Part shown: one piece after another, positions 35,012 to 44,792 of the stretch
Layout of the letters: each line of letters begins with the position of its first letter
How positions within the stretch are numbered: position 1 is the stretch's first letter
Source of the DNA: Nitriliruptoria bacterium
GTDB lineage: Bacteria > Actinomycetota > Nitriliruptoria > Euzebyales > Egibacteraceae
Length of the DNA: 46,363 nucleotides
Reading direction: 5' to 3'
Assembly (NCBI GenBank): GCA_003553565.1
Contig: PWER01000005.1
Coordinates: forward strand, 1-46,363
Notes under the pieces: generated by a model
Told to the model about the DNA's origin: nothing
The model's database searches: none
Seen by the model: only the letters and a program-made list of their open reading frames with translations
Translations under genes and position numbers: made by a program

Positions 35012-35857
35012 CTAGCCGCCGCCGGGGGGCCGCTCATCGGGGTCGGACTGCCACCACGGCCCGGTGCGCAGCCGCGACAGCCACCGGATGCCCCGGCGGT
35101 CGGGCTCCTCGGTGCGGCGGTGCTGCCACAGCGCCTTGCGGTACTCGCGGTTGAGCTCGGCGATGACGCGCAAGGGGATGTCGGCCGGGCACGCCGGCTC
35201 GCACTCGCCCATGTTGGTGCACGACCCGAAGTCGGTCTCCATCGTGTCGACCATGGCGCGCACGCGCTCGGCGCGCTCGACCTGGCCCTGGGGCAGGCTG
35301 GCCATGTGGGCCACCTTGGCGCCGGTGAACAGCTGCGCGGCCGCGTTGGGGCACGCCGCCACGCACGCGCCGCAGCCGATGCAGGCCGCGAAGTCCATGG
35401 CCTGGTCGGCCTCGTTGCGGTTGACCGGCATGGTCAGGGCCTCGGTGGCGGCGTTGGTCGGGGTCGACACGTAGCCGCCGGAGGCGATGATCCGGTCGAG
35501 CCCGGAGCGATCCACGACGAGGTCGCGCAGCACCGGGAAGGCCTCGGAGCGGAACGGCTCGATGCGCCCCGTGTCGCCGTCGGAGAAGCTGCGCAGCCGC
35601 TGCAGGCACGAGGGGGTGTAGTCCACCGGCCCGTGCGGGCGTCCCTCGACCATCACGCCGCAGCTGCCGCAGATGCCCTCGCGGCAGTCGTGGTCGAAGG
35701 CCACCGGCTCGCGGCCCTCGTCGACCAGCTGCGCGTTGAGCATGTCCAGCAGCTCGAGCACGCTCATCTCGGCGCCGGCCTCGTCGACCTGGTAGCGCTC
35801 GAAGCGCCCGGGGTCGTTGGCGTGGTCCTGGCGCCAGACCTCCAGCTGCAGTCGCAT
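35012..35857 (-). CDS. sdhB: Succinate dehydrogenase / fumarate reductase iron-sulfur subunit
   Basis: Carries electrons from the flavoprotein to the membrane anchor. The 281-aa product has the [2Fe-2S] cysteines 58, 63, 66 and 84 (CREGICGSC), then two ferredoxin-type groups, CIGCGACVAACP and CTNMGECEPACP, for the [4Fe-4S] and [3Fe-4S] clusters. The ATG shares its A with the sdhA stop (TGATG), so translation is coupled. About 35 residues of the C terminus (LRTGPWWQSDPDERPPGGG) are a non-conserved tail. Confidence 0.95.
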   Translation of the reverse strand: MRLQLEVWRQDHANDPGRFERYQVDEAGAEMSVLELLDMLNAQLVDEGREPVAFDHDCREGICGSCGVMVEGRPHGPVDYTPSCLQRLRSFSDGDTGRIEPFRSEAFPVLRDLVVDRSGLDRIIASGGYVSTPTNAATEALTMPVNRNEADQAMDFAACIGCGACVAACPNAAAQLFTGAKVAHMASLPQGQVERAERVRAMVDTMETDFGSCTNMGECEPACPADIPLRVIAELNREYRKALWQHRRTEEPDRRGIRWLSRLRTGPWWQSDPDERPPGGG

Positions 35858-37809
35858 CACTTGTAGCTCCTCGTCGCGAGCGGGACACGCTCGAAGGTCA
35901 GGGGCTCGCTGCGGCGCACGGGCCGGCCGTCGGGTCCCGGCGGTGCCCACGCCGAGGTGTTGGCCCAGTTCTCGTCGTCGCGACGCGCCTCGCCCTCCTC
36001 GGTCTGGTGCTCGGTGCGGAAGTGCGCGCCGGCCGACTCCTCGCGGTCCAGCGCGTCCAGCGCCATGAGCTCGGCCTGCTCGAGGAAGTCAGCGACGCGC
36101 CCGGCGCGCTCGAGCTCCTGGTTGAGCTGCTGGCCGTGACCGACCACGCGCACGTCGCGCCAGAACTCCTCGCGCAGGTCGCGGATGGCGTCGGCGCCCT
36201 TGGCCAGGCTGTGGGCGTTGCGCTCGACGCCGACGTGGTCCCACAGCAGCTCGCCGAGCTCCTTGTGGAAGTAGTCCGGGCCGCGCGTGCCGCCGACGCT
36301 CAGCAGCGCGTCGAGCTGCTCGCGCACCTGTCGCACGGTGGCCTGCACGTCGGGGTGGTCCTCGGGCAGCGGGTCGGTGCCCAGCTGTGGCGCCAGATAG
36401 TTCGGCACCGTCCAGGGCAGGACGAACCAGCCGTCCACCGAGGCCGACAGCAGCGAGTTGGCTCCCAGGCGGTTCGCGCCGTGGTAGTTGAAGCTGGCCT
36501 CGCCACCCACGAACAGCCCCGGGATCGAGCTCATCCCGTCGTAGTCGGTCCACAGCCCGCCCATCACGAAGTGCGGGCCGGGGGCGATGCGCATCGGCTC
36601 GGTCCAGGGGTCCTCGCCGGTCGCGTCGATGTAGAGCTCGAACAGGTTGCTGTAGCGGTCCTCGATCGTCTTGCGCCCCAGGCGGGCGATCGCGTCCGAG
36701 AAGTCGAGGTACACCCCGTTGCGCAGCGGGCCCACGCCCTTGCCGGCGTCCAGCTGCGCCTTGGCCGCGCGCGAGGAGATGTCGCGCGGGGCGAGGTTGC
36801 CGAACGAGGGGTAGAGGCGCTCGAGGTAGTAGTCGCGCTCCTCCTCGGGGATCTCGTTGGGCGGGCGGTCGTCGCCGGGCTGCGCGGGCACCCACACGCG
36901 CCCGTCGTTGCGCAGCGACTCGCTCATCAGGGTGACCTTCGACTGCCACTCGCTGTTCAGCGGCAGCGAGGTCGGGTGAAACTGCACATAGCAGGGGTTC
37001 GCGAACAGCGCGCCGCGCTTGTGCGCGCGCCAGGTCGCCGAGACGTTGGAGGACTTGGCGAGCGTGCTCTTGTAGTAGGCGTTGCCGTAGCCGCCCGTGG
37101 CCAGCACCACCGCGTGGGCGGTCACCGGTCGGATCTCCCCGGTCACGAGGTCGCGGACCACGATCCCAACCGCCCGTCCCTCGGAGACGATGAGGTCGAG
37201 CATCTCGGTGCGCGTGTTGAGCTTGAGGCGTCCCGCGCCGACCTCCTTGAGCAGCTGCTGCGACCCGGCGATCTGCAGCTGCTGACCGGTCTGCCCGCGG
37301 GCGTAGAAGGTGCGCGAGACCTGCACGCCGCCGAACGAGCGGGTGGCGATGCCGCCGCCGTACTCGCGAGCGAACGGCACGCCCTGCGCCGTCATGTGGT
37401 CGATGACCCGCACCGACAGCTCTGCCAGCCGGTAGGCGTCGGCCTCGCGGGTGCGGAAGTCACCGCCCTTGACGGTGTCGCGGAAGAAGCGCTCCACCGA
37501 GTCGCCGTCGGCCTTGTAGGCCTTGGCGGCGTTGATGCCGCCCTGCGCGGCGACGCTGTGGGCGCGCCGCGGCGCGTCGTGGAAGGTGAAGGCCTCGACC
37601 TGATAGCCGAGCTCGGAGAGGGTCGCCGCCGCGCCAGCGCCGGCGAGACCGGTGCCCACCACGATGACCTTGAACTTGCGCCTGTTCGGCGGGTTGACGA
37701 GCTTCAGGTCGAGCTGGTGCTGCTCCCACAGCTCGGCGAGGTCACCGGTCGGTGCCGCACCGTGGATCTCCGGTCCGACAGCACGGCGCTGGTCCAGATC
37801 AGCGATCAT
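35857..37809 (-). CDS. sdhA: Succinate dehydrogenase / fumarate reductase flavoprotein subunit
   Basis: Oxidises succinate with covalently bound FAD. The 650-aa product has the dinucleotide motif VVGTGLAGAGAA, the FAD-linkage region RAHSVAAQGGINAAK, QFHPTSLP, and ASFNYHGANRLGANSLL of the active site. This sequence type belongs to the group with a single cytochrome b anchor (as in Bacillus and many actinobacteria). ATG 37809 has GGGAGG 7 nt upstream; TTG 37815 is too close to it. No sdhC is found upstream or downstream in this window. Confidence 0.95.
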   Translation of the reverse strand: MIADLDQRRAVGPEIHGAAPTGDLAELWEQHQLDLKLVNPPNRRKFKVIVVGTGLAGAGAAATLSELGYQVEAFTFHDAPRRAHSVAAQGGINAAKAYKADGDSVERFFRDTVKGGDFRTREADAYRLAELSVRVIDHMTAQGVPFAREYGGGIATRSFGGVQVSRTFYARGQTGQQLQIAGSQQLLKEVGAGRLKLNTRTEMLDLIVSEGRAVGIVVRDLVTGEIRPVTAHAVVLATGGYGNAYYKSTLAKSSNVSATWRAHKRGALFANPCYVQFHPTSLPLNSEWQSKVTLMSESLRNDGRVWVPAQPGDDRPPNEIPEEERDYYLERLYPSFGNLAPRDISSRAAKAQLDAGKGVGPLRNGVYLDFSDAIARLGRKTIEDRYSNLFELYIDATGEDPWTEPMRIAPGPHFVMGGLWTDYDGMSSIPGLFVGGEASFNYHGANRLGANSLLSASVDGWFVLPWTVPNYLAPQLGTDPLPEDHPDVQATVRQVREQLDALLSVGGTRGPDYFHKELGELLWDHVGVERNAHSLAKGADAIRDLREEFWRDVRVVGHGQQLNQELERAGRVADFLEQAELMALDALDREESAGAHFRTEHQTEEGEARRDDENWANTSAWAPPGPDGRPVRRSEPLTFERVPLATRSYK

Positions 37810-37835
37810 TCGCAAGCCTCCCGTTCACGTCCCTC

Positions 37836-37841
37836 CCTATA
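37836..37841 (-). promoter_or_regulatory. Candidate -10 of sdhAB (TATAGG)
   Basis: On the minus strand CACTATAGGGAGG gives TATAGG 26 nt before the sdhA ATG. It is among the few AT-rich hexamers in the region. A -35 is not obvious. Confidence 0.4.
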
Positions 37842-38126
37842 GTGACGCGTGTGGCGCAGCGTGCGCACAGAGTAGGGCCTGGAGGGGCGGGTCGAAGGTC
37901 CCAGACGGCCCCGAGCGCGGCGCAGCCGCGGGCCAGGGGCGCCCCGAGCAGGGGGAGGGTCCCGGGCATGGGAACGGCCCCGCGCGAACGCGGGGCCGTC
38001 ATCTCACCTCTCGCGCCAGCCGGGACCGGGGCGACGCCCTTGTGGCGTCGGCGGTCCGGCTGCCACCGTCGCTGCTCCTTGGTGAGCGGCGACGGCCGCG
38101 ACCGGTCGGCACTGCCTGTGCCGCGG
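37842..38126. other. Gap between sdhA and tRNA-Ala
   Basis: No supportable gene is seen. The only clear element is the hairpin at 37974-37999. Short frames run through the region on both strands but have no family-like sequence. Confidence 0.6.
37974..37999 (-). terminator. Strong hairpin downstream of tRNA-Ala
   Basis: Perfect 11-bp stem ACGGCCCCGCG / CGCGGGGCCGT closed by a CGAA tetraloop. It lies 128 nt beyond the 3' end of the minus-strand tRNA-Ala and upstream of the sdhA promoter, so it probably ends the tRNA transcript. No T-run. Confidence 0.6.
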
Positions 38127-38199
38127 TGGAGCCGAGGGGACTCGAACCCCTGACCTCAGCCATGCCATGGCTGCGCTCTACCACCTGAGCTACGGCCCC
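38127..38199 (-). tRNA. tRNA-Ala (anticodon GGC)
   Basis: On the minus strand the acceptor GGGGCCG (38199-38193) pairs with CGGCTCC, giving the G3-U70 wobble pair that identifies tRNA-Ala. The anticodon stem CAGCC/GGCTG holds the loop ATGGCAT with anticodon GGC (38066 side excluded; bases 38166-38164). The T loop is TTCGAGT and the discriminator base is A. CCA is not encoded. Confidence 0.96.
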
Positions 38200-38272
38200 G
38201 TGAGCGGTGGGGCAGTGTAGCGAGGCCGGGCGGGGCGCGCCATCGCGGGGTCGCCGCGCCACGGCCCCGTGG

Positions 38273-39628
38273 TCAGCGGTGCTCGCTGACCCAGTCGACC
38301 AGCTTCTGGGTGAGCTCGCTGGAGATGTCGGCGAAGGTGGTGCCCACGTCGAGCCTGGCAAGGGCCTCGTCGCGGCGCCCGCGCAGCGCCAGCTCGAGCA
38401 CGCCGCCGGCCTCCTCGTGGAAGCGCGTGTGCAGCTGCGCGATCTCCTCGACGCGCTGATCGCGCGGCTGGGTGGCGAGCCACTTGCCGAACGCGCAGCG
38501 GTCGTTGGCGCGCGCGGTCACCGGGTCGAAGGAGCTGCGGCCGGTGTGGGCGGCCTCCTCCAGCCGCGCCTTCCACATGCCGTGCGCGGCGATCGCGGCA
38601 CGCACCGGATCGTCGCCGGTGGCGGTGTCGCCCACGACGTTGCCGAGCTGCAGTGAGGTGCCGGCGAGCCGCTCGGCGGTGTGGAAGGCCTCGGTGGCGC
38701 GCTCGCCGGCGCTCTGGCTCGCGGCGGTCACGTTGGCGGCGCGCTCGGAGACGTCGCTGGCGCCCGAGGAGGCCTCGTGCACGTTGCGGGTCATCTCCTC
38801 GGCGGTCGCACTCTGCTCCTCCACCGCCGAGGCGATCGCGCTCTGGTTCTCGTTGATCTGCTGGATGGTCTCGACGATGCCGTTGATCGCCTCGGTGGTC
38901 TCGTGCGCGGCGTCCTGGACCTGGGTGATGGTCTCGCCGATGCGCTCGGTGGCCTGAGCGGTCTCGCTGGCGAGGTCCTTCACCTCGTGGGCGACCACCG
39001 CGAAGCCCTTGCCGGCCTCGCCGGCGCGGGCGGCCTCGATGGTGGCGTTGAGCGCCAGCAGGTTGGTCTGCTCGGCGATCGAGTGGATGAGCTTGGCGGC
39101 GTCGCCGATCTCCCCGGAGCTGGTCGACAGCCGGCGCACCACATCGCCGGTCTCCTCGGCCTTGGCTGCGCCCTCCCGCGCGACGTTGGCCGCGCTGCTG
39201 GCCTGCTGGGTGATCTCCTGGATCGAGGCCGACATCTCCTCGGTGCCGGTGGCCAGCGACCCGACGTTGGAGCTGACCTGCTCGATGGCGGCCGCTGCCG
39301 AGCCGAGCTGCTCGGCAACCTGGTTGGCATCACGGGCCAGCAGGGTGGCGCCGGCGCGCATCTCCTCGGCCCCCACGGCCAGGTCCCCGCTGGTGAACGC
39401 CAGCGGGCGGCCCACCGAGCGGCGCAGGCTCAGCGCGATGCCTGCAGCCAGTGCGACCGCGACGACCCCGAGACCACCGAGCAGCGTGGTGAGCCCCACC
39501 GGTGCGACGAAGACCTCGGCGACCGCCAGGATCGCCAGCAGCACAGCGACCACGGCGACACCCGTGGGCACGGCGATGGCCCCGATGAGCTTCTGGTTCA
39601 AGGTGAGGTCGTGCAGCTTCGCGAGCAT
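38273..39628 (-). CDS. Methyl-accepting chemotaxis protein with C-terminal CZB domain
   Basis: The 451-aa product has two closely spaced membrane segments (about 14-37 and 43-62) with almost no extracytoplasmic loop, so it cannot sense through a periplasmic domain. A long signalling helix region follows, with the hairpin tip [18 protein letters not shown] and [15 protein letters not shown]. After about residue 345 comes a chemoreceptor zinc-binding (CZB) domain: [19 protein letters not shown] and [11 protein letters not shown] supply the His/Cys/His/His zinc ligands. CZB domains bind zinc and can report zinc or oxidants such as HOCl. No che genes lie nearby. GAGGAG precedes the ATG. Confidence 0.92.
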   Translation of the reverse strand: MLAKLHDLTLNQKLIGAIAVPTGVAVVAVLLAILAVAEVFVAPVGLTTLLGGLGVVAVALAAGIALSLRRSVGRPLAFTSGDLAVGAEEMRAGATLLARDANQVAEQLGSAAAAIEQVSSNVGSLATGTEEMSASIQEITQQASSAANVAREGAAKAEETGDVVRRLSTSSGEIGDAAKLIHSIAEQTNLLALNATIEAARAGEAGKGFAVVAHEVKDLASETAQATERIGETITQVQDAAHETTEAINGIVETIQQINENQSAIASAVEEQSATAEEMTRNVHEASSGASDVSERAANVTAASQSAGERATEAFHTAERLAGTSLQLGNVVGDTATGDDPVRAAIAAHGMWKARLEEAAHTGRSSFDPVTARANDRCAFGKWLATQPRDQRVEEIAQLHTRFHEEAGGVLELALRGRRDEALARLDVGTTFADISSELTQKLVDWVSEHR

Positions 39629-39757
39629 GGTGGGGCTCCTCGTCGTCACGGCGGCGCACGCGCGCGGTGGTGAGTCGTGTCGGCGCGGCGAGGTGCGCGA
39701 TAAGGAGCAGGTCGGACAGGGCGAGGGACCCCCGGCAGGGTGCTGGCGGGACCCCGC

Positions 39758-39763
39758 TACACT
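39758..39763 (+). promoter_or_regulatory. Candidate -10 of leuS (TACACT)
   Basis: TACACT lies 40 nt before the leuS GTG, giving a leader near 34 nt that contains the GAGGAG ribosome site. It sits between the divergent chemoreceptor gene and leuS. No -35 found. Confidence 0.45.
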
Positions 39764-39803
39764 GCACGCGCCCACGTCGCAGGCACCTCCGAGGAGCGCA
39801 GCG

Positions 39804-42308
39804 GTGAACGAGCCGGTCCGCACGGGCTACGACCCGCACGACATCGAGCCGCGCTGGCAGCAGTGGTGGCACGAGCAGCGGCTGTTCGAGGCGCGCGAGA
39901 CCTCTGACCGCCCCCCGTACTACGCGCTGCACATGTTCCCCTACCCCTCGGGCGACCTGCACATGGGGCACGTGGAGGCGTTCAGCCTGGCCGATGCCGT
40001 GGCGCGCTACCAGCGCCTGCAGGGCTACGAGGTCATGAACCCGATCGGGTGGGACTCCTTCGGGCTCAACGCCGAGAACGCCGCGATCCGCCGGGGCATC
40101 GACCCCAAGAAGTGGACCTACGACAACATCGAGACCCAGGCGGCGACGATGCAGCGCCTGGGCCTGGCCTGGGACTGGTCGCGCCGGCTGCACACCTCCG
40201 ACCCCGAGTACTACCGCTGGACCCAGTGGATCTTCCTCCAGCTGTTCCAGGCGGGCTGGGCCTACCGCGCCGACTCCGAGGTCAACTGGTGCCCGTCCTG
40301 CCAGACGGTGCTGGCCAACGAGCAGGTCCACGACGGCGCCTGCGAGTACTGCGACACCGAGGTCACCAAGAAGCCGCTGACCCAGTGGTTCCTCAAGATC
40401 ACCGACTTCGCCGAGCGCCTGCTCGACGACATGAGCCAGCTGGAGGACACCTGGCCCCAGCGGGTGCTGGCGCTGCAGCGCAACTGGATCGGGCGCAGCG
40501 AGGGCGCCAACGTCACGTTCCGCATCGTGGCCCCCGGCGCCGACCCCGACAGCGGCGAGGAGGTCGTGGTCTACACCACGCGCCCCGACACGCTGTACGG
40601 CGCGACGTTCTTCGTCGTTGCGCCCGAGCACAGCCAGGCGCGCGCCTGGGCGCAGGCCGGCGGTGCGGCCGAGGAGTTCGACGCCTTCCGTGACCGCGTG
40701 CGCCGCAAGAGCGACGTGGAGCGCGAGGCCGCCGGCGGCGACAAGGACGGCGTGCGCCTGGGCGTGGAGGCCATCAACCCCGTCAACGGCGAGCGCTTGC
40801 CCGTCTACGCCGCCGACTACGTGCTCATGGGGTATGGGACGGGCGCGATCATGGCGGTGCCCGCCCACGACCAGCGCGACCTCGACTTCGCTCGCGCCCA
40901 CGACCTGCCGGTGCGCGTGGTCGTGCAGCCTGAGGGCGCCGAGGACCTCGACGCCACCACGATGACCGAGGCCGCGGCCGGCGAGGGCGTCACGATCAAC
41001 TCCGGGCCCTACGACGGTCTGCCGTGGCCCGAGACCAAGGAGCGCATCACCGGCGACCTCGCCACGCAGGGCCTCGGCGAGTTCGCGGTCAACTACCGCC
41101 TGCGCGACTGGCTGGTCAGCCGCCAGCGGTTCTGGGGCTGCCCGATCCCGATCATCCACTGCGAGGCCTGCGGGCTCGTGCCAGTGCCCGAGGAGGACCT
41201 CCCCGTGGCGCTGCCCGACCCCAGCGAGGTCGCCTTCACCCCCGGGGGCGAGTCGCCGCTGGCCGGCCACGAGGGCTTCGTCGCCGTCGAGTGCCCGCAG
41301 TGCGCTGGTCCCGCACGGCGCGAGACCGACACGATGGACACCTTCGTGGACTCCTCGTGGTACTTCCTGCGCTACTGCTCGCCCCACCGCGACGACGTCG
41401 CCTTCGACGACGAGGCCGTGCGCCGCTGGATGCCGGTCGACCAGTACACCGGCGGCATCGAGCACGCGATCCTGCACCTGCTCTACGCGCGCTTCTTCAC
41501 CAAGGCGCTGCACGACCTCGGCCACGTCGACTTCGTGGAGCCGTTCACGCGGCTGAAGTCGCAGGGCATGGTGCTCAAGGACGGCGCGGCGATGAGCAAG
41601 TCCAAGGGCAACCTCGTCGAGCCCAAGGAGGTGGTGGGCGAGTTCGGCGCGGACACGCTGCGCACCACGATGCTGTTCGCCGGACCGATCGAGGACGACG
41701 TCGACTGGTCCGATGTCAGCCCCGCGGGCACCTTCCGGTGGCTGTCGCGGCTCACCCGACTGGTCGACGCGCACGTCGCCGCCGGCGAGCAGGACGCGGG
41801 CGGCGAGGACGCGCGCGCCACGCTGCGGCGCGCCACCCACCAGGCCATCGCCGCGGTCGGCGAGGACTTCGCGGCCTTCAAGTACAACACGGCCATCGCC
41901 AAGCTGATGGAGCTGTCCAACGCCGTGGGCGCAGCCCAGCGCGAGGGCGTGACCGGCGCCGCGGTGCGCGAGGCGCTGGAGGCCGCGGCCATCATGCTCT
42001 CGCCGATCGCGCCGCATGTGGCCGAGGAGGTGTGGCACCGCCTGGGCGGGCAGGCCTCGGTGGCGGTGCAGCGGTGGCCCGAGCACGATCCCGCCCTCCT
42101 GGTCCGCGACACCGTGACGGTGCCGGTGCAGGTGGACGGCAAGGTCCGCGGCGAGATCGACGTGGCCACCGAGGCCACCGAGGAGGCGGCGCTGGCAGCC
42201 GCTCACGAGGTGACCAACGTGGCCCGTCACCTCGAGGGGCGCGACGTCGTCAAGACCATCTGGGTGCCCGGGCGGATGCTCAACCTGGTGACCAAGCCCG
42301 CCGGCTAG
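39804..42308 (+). CDS. leuS: Leucyl-tRNA synthetase
   Basis: Class I synthetase that charges tRNA-Leu. The 834-aa product has HMGH (53-56) in [14 protein letters not shown], LeuRS markers [16 protein letters not shown] and [15 protein letters not shown], the editing domain [19 protein letters not shown], and [14 protein letters not shown]. The KMSKS loop reads AMSKS (596-600), with the first Lys replaced by Ala, a variation seen in some LeuRS enzymes. The GTG start directly precedes [18 protein letters not shown] and has GGAG 9 nt upstream. The frame remains open far upstream, but that part is antisense to the chemoreceptor gene. Confidence 0.96.
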   Translation: MNEPVRTGYDPHDIEPRWQQWWHEQRLFEARETSDRPPYYALHMFPYPSGDLHMGHVEAFSLADAVARYQRLQGYEVMNPIGWDSFGLNAENAAIRRGIDPKKWTYDNIETQAATMQRLGLAWDWSRRLHTSDPEYYRWTQWIFLQLFQAGWAYRADSEVNWCPSCQTVLANEQVHDGACEYCDTEVTKKPLTQWFLKITDFAERLLDDMSQLEDTWPQRVLALQRNWIGRSEGANVTFRIVAPGADPDSGEEVVVYTTRPDTLYGATFFVVAPEHSQARAWAQAGGAAEEFDAFRDRVRRKSDVEREAAGGDKDGVRLGVEAINPVNGERLPVYAADYVLMGYGTGAIMAVPAHDQRDLDFARAHDLPVRVVVQPEGAEDLDATTMTEAAAGEGVTINSGPYDGLPWPETKERITGDLATQGLGEFAVNYRLRDWLVSRQRFWGCPIPIIHCEACGLVPVPEEDLPVALPDPSEVAFTPGGESPLAGHEGFVAVECPQCAGPARRETDTMDTFVDSSWYFLRYCSPHRDDVAFDDEAVRRWMPVDQYTGGIEHAILHLLYARFFTKALHDLGHVDFVEPFTRLKSQGMVLKDGAAMSKSKGNLVEPKEVVGEFGADTLRTTMLFAGPIEDDVDWSDVSPAGTFRWLSRLTRLVDAHVAAGEQDAGGEDARATLRRATHQAIAAVGEDFAAFKYNTAIAKLMELSNAVGAAQREGVTGAAVREALEAAAIMLSPIAPHVAEEVWHRLGGQASVAVQRWPEHDPALLVRDTVTVPVQVDGKVRGEIDVATEATEEAALAAAHEVTNVARHLEGRDVVKTIWVPGRMLNLVTKPAG

Positions 42309-42396
42309 AGGCCCGGCGCTGCTCCTAGACCGCCCAGGCGGCGTCTGTGGTGCAGCGCAGCGCGGGAAGCGCGCGCCCTGCCCGCGGCGGGTCCCG

Positions 42397-42433
42397 GGTC
42401 TGGGGGCCCATGGGACACTTGGTCTGGGGGCCC
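42397..42433. repeat. Direct repeat GGTCTGGGGGCCC upstream of the kinase operon
   Basis: The 13-bp sequence GGTCTGGGGGCCC occurs at 42397-42409 and again at 42421-42433, 24 bp apart start to start. It lies in the 202-nt gap between leuS and the histidine kinase gene. The spacing is close to two helical turns, so an operator is possible. Confidence 0.6.
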
Positions 42434-42510
42434 CGGGGTGGCATCGTCACTCCGACGGTCACGCCGCAGCCCTCACCGGGGTCGCGGTGCGGGCTCGGTC
42501 AGGAGCCCCG

Positions 42511-44322
42511 ATGCGGCCTAGGCCAGACCCCGACAGCAGGGCACAGCCACCGGCGCGCCCGACCGCGGGCGGGCATGGCGTCGAGGCGACCGCAGACCCG
42601 GGGCGAGAGACCGGCGAGAGTCGACGCCTGGTGCTGCTGGCGATCGTGGTCGTGCTGGTGCTGGTGGGCGTCGGCGTGGCCCTGGCGACGCTGCAGTCCC
42701 AGTATCGCCAGGCCCTCCAGGACCGCTTCGAGATGCGCGCCCAGCTGGCGGGGTCCTACGTGGCGCTGGAGCACGAGCAGCAGGCGCGCTGGCTCGAGGC
42801 TCAGGCCGAGGCGCGTCTCACCAACGAGGCGCTGGACGCTGACGCGTTCGCTGTCGCCGTGCGCGCCTCGCCGGTGCGCGCCGCGGCGATCACGGATGCC
42901 GACGGCCGCGTGCACGCCCAAGCCTCCACGACCGCACGCCCGTGCGCCGCGCTGGTCGACCGCGACGCGCCGCACATCATGGCAGCTGCCGGCGGCGTCA
43001 CGGGCATCAGCGATGTGACCTCCTGCCAGACCTCTCCGGAGCGCCTGGTGACGATCGCGGTGCCGGTCGCAGACGAGCAGGGCGGCCGCGAGCTCGTCTA
43101 CGCCGGGGCGTTGGCGCTCACCTCGCTGGGGCTCGAGGCCTACCTCGACGAGGCAGCCGAGCTGTACGGCGGCGAGGGCTACGTCGTCGACAGCGCAGGC
43201 GCGCTGCTCGCTGCCACCGGGGGATCGTCGACCGCACCACGCGACGCCGATCGCCTGACGCTTGCCGACCTGGCCCCTGACCTCGCTGACGCGCTCGCAG
43301 CATCCCCGTCGGGACACGCCCAGCTGGACGGGGTTGCCGCGCGGTATCACGCAGCCCCGGTGTCTGGGACCGAGTGGCAGCTGGTCCTGGTCGCCTCAGA
43401 CGAGCGGCTGTTCGCCCCGGTGGGTGGGTGGGCCAGTGCCGGGCCCTGGACGGCCTTCGGTCTGCTGGTGCTCGTCAGCGCCACGTCGCTGTGGCTGCTC
43501 CGCGACGCGCTGCGCAGCCGCGAGGCTGCGACGGCAGCGCGTGCGGCCCTGGAGACCGCCAACGCCGAGCTGACGCGCTCCAACCAGGACCTCGAGCAGT
43601 TCGCCTATGCCGCCTCGCACGACCTCCAGGAGCCGCTGCGCAAGGTCGCCAGCTACACCGAGCTGCTCGGCACGCGCTACCGGGGGCGGCTGGACGCCGA
43701 CGCCGATGTCTTCATCGACTACGCCGTCGACGGTGCGCGGCGCATGCAGCAGCTCATCCAGGGCCTGCTCACCTACTCGCGGGTGAGCCGATGCACCGAG
43801 CGCGAGGCGGTGGACCTCGAGGCGGCCACCCGCAGCGCCCTCGGTGCCCTGGCCCCGACGCTGCAGGAGCGCGAGGCCACCGTCACCTGGGGCGCGCTGC
43901 CGGCGGTGCGAGGGGATCGCACCGCGCTCACGCTGCTGCTGCAGAACCTCGTCAGCAACGCGGTCAAGTTCGTGGAGGGCCGGGCGCCGTCGGTGACGAT
44001 CGCTGGTGAGGCCGCCGACGGGACCGTCCACCTCACGGTGCGCGACAACGGCATCGGCATCGCCCCCGAGCACCTCGAGCGGATCTTCGGGCTGTTCGAG
44101 CGCCTCGGCGCGCGCGACGCCTACCCGGGCACCGGGCTGGGCCTGGCCATCTGTCAGCGCATCGTCGAGGAGCACGGAGGGCGCATCTGGGCCACCTCGA
44201 CGGTGGGCGAGGGCACCACGATGCACCTCGAGCTGCCGGCCACAGCGCCTCCCGCGCCGCCACGGGCCCGCGGTGCGGCCCGCACCGAGCCCCAACCACG
44301 CAGCACCGAAGGGCCATCATGA
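42511..44322 (+). CDS. Membrane sensor histidine kinase
   Basis: The 603-aa product has a disordered N terminus, membrane helix 1 (about 40-60), an extracytoplasmic sensor domain of about 250 aa (Cache-like in layout, with two cysteines CAA and CQT), helix 2 (about 313-331), a short coiled coil, and the kinase. The H-box is LEQFAYAASHDLQEPLRK with phosphoacceptor His370, the type seen in phytochrome-like kinases. N-box QNLVSNAVKFV, G1 DNGIGIAPEHLERIFGLFER and G2 GTGLGLAICQRIVEEHGG are intact. ATG 42511 has AGGAG 5 nt upstream; GTG 42487 is an alternative. The stop overlaps the next ATG (ATGA). Confidence 0.93.
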   Translation: MRPRPDPDSRAQPPARPTAGGHGVEATADPGRETGESRRLVLLAIVVVLVLVGVGVALATLQSQYRQALQDRFEMRAQLAGSYVALEHEQQARWLEAQAEARLTNEALDADAFAVAVRASPVRAAAITDADGRVHAQASTTARPCAALVDRDAPHIMAAAGGVTGISDVTSCQTSPERLVTIAVPVADEQGGRELVYAGALALTSLGLEAYLDEAAELYGGEGYVVDSAGALLAATGGSSTAPRDADRLTLADLAPDLADALAASPSGHAQLDGVAARYHAAPVSGTEWQLVLVASDERLFAPVGGWASAGPWTAFGLLVLVSATSLWLLRDALRSREAATAARAALETANAELTRSNQDLEQFAYAASHDLQEPLRKVASYTELLGTRYRGRLDADADVFIDYAVDGARRMQQLIQGLLTYSRVSRCTEREAVDLEAATRSALGALAPTLQEREATVTWGALPAVRGDRTALTLLLQNLVSNAVKFVEGRAPSVTIAGEAADGTVHLTVRDNGIGIAPEHLERIFGLFERLGARDAYPGTGLGLAICQRIVEEHGGRIWATSTVGEGTTMHLELPATAPPAPPRARGAARTEPQPRSTEGPS

Positions 44323-44792
44323 GCGACGTCCCCCACCCCATCGCGATCCTGCTGTGCGACGACGACGCCGGGGACGTGCGCCTGACCCAGGAGGCGCTGG
44401 CCGCCTCGAAGCTGCGCAACGAGCTGCACGTGGCCCGCGACGGCGACGAGGCCGTGGCGTTCCTGCGCCGCGCACCGGGCTACGAGGACGCGCCACGCCC
44501 GGACCTCATCCTGCTGGACCTCAACATGCCGCGCCGCTCGGGTCACGAGCTGCTGGCCGAGATCAAGCGCGACCCGGACCTCGCAGCGATACCGGTGACG
44601 GTGCTGACGACCTCCAGCGCCGACGCCGACGTGCAGCGCAGCTATCAGCTGCACGCCAACGCCTTCGTCACCAAGCCGGTCGACCTGGCGCAGTTCCTGG
44701 CGATCGTCCAGGAGATCGAGCAGTTCTGGGTCCAGATCGTGGCGCTGCCGTCACTGTCGTCCGAGCGCGACGCGCCGAGGCCGAGCCGATGA
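44319..44792 (+). CDS. Single-domain response regulator (Rcp1-like)
   Basis: The 157-aa product is only a receiver domain: acidic pocket LLCDDDAGD, phosphoacceptor Asp67 in LILLDLNMP, Thr in TVLTTSS and Lys in FVTKPVD. The FLRRAPGYEDAPRPDLILLD and EIEQFWVQIV segments match the Rcp1 group that pairs with phytochrome-type kinases. It has no output domain, so it would act by protein contact or phosphotransfer. Both ends overlap neighbours by ATGA, so the three genes are translated together. Confidence 0.93.
   Translation: MSDVPHPIAILLCDDDAGDVRLTQEALAASKLRNELHVARDGDEAVAFLRRAPGYEDAPRPDLILLDLNMPRRSGHELLAEIKRDPDLAAIPVTVLTTSSADADVQRSYQLHANAFVTKPVDLAQFLAIVQEIEQFWVQIVALPSLSSERDAPRPSR

Noticed and set aside
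41589-41603. LeuRS KMSKS loop with Ala in place of the first Lys as a sign of an inactive enzyme
   Set aside because: The second, catalytically important Lys is kept, all other motifs are intact, and replacement of the first residue is tolerated in known LeuRS enzymes.
39330-42230. 966-codon minus-strand frame over leuS
   Set aside because: leuS carries all synthetase motifs on the plus strand; the antisense product is His/Leu/Val/Gly-rich noise.
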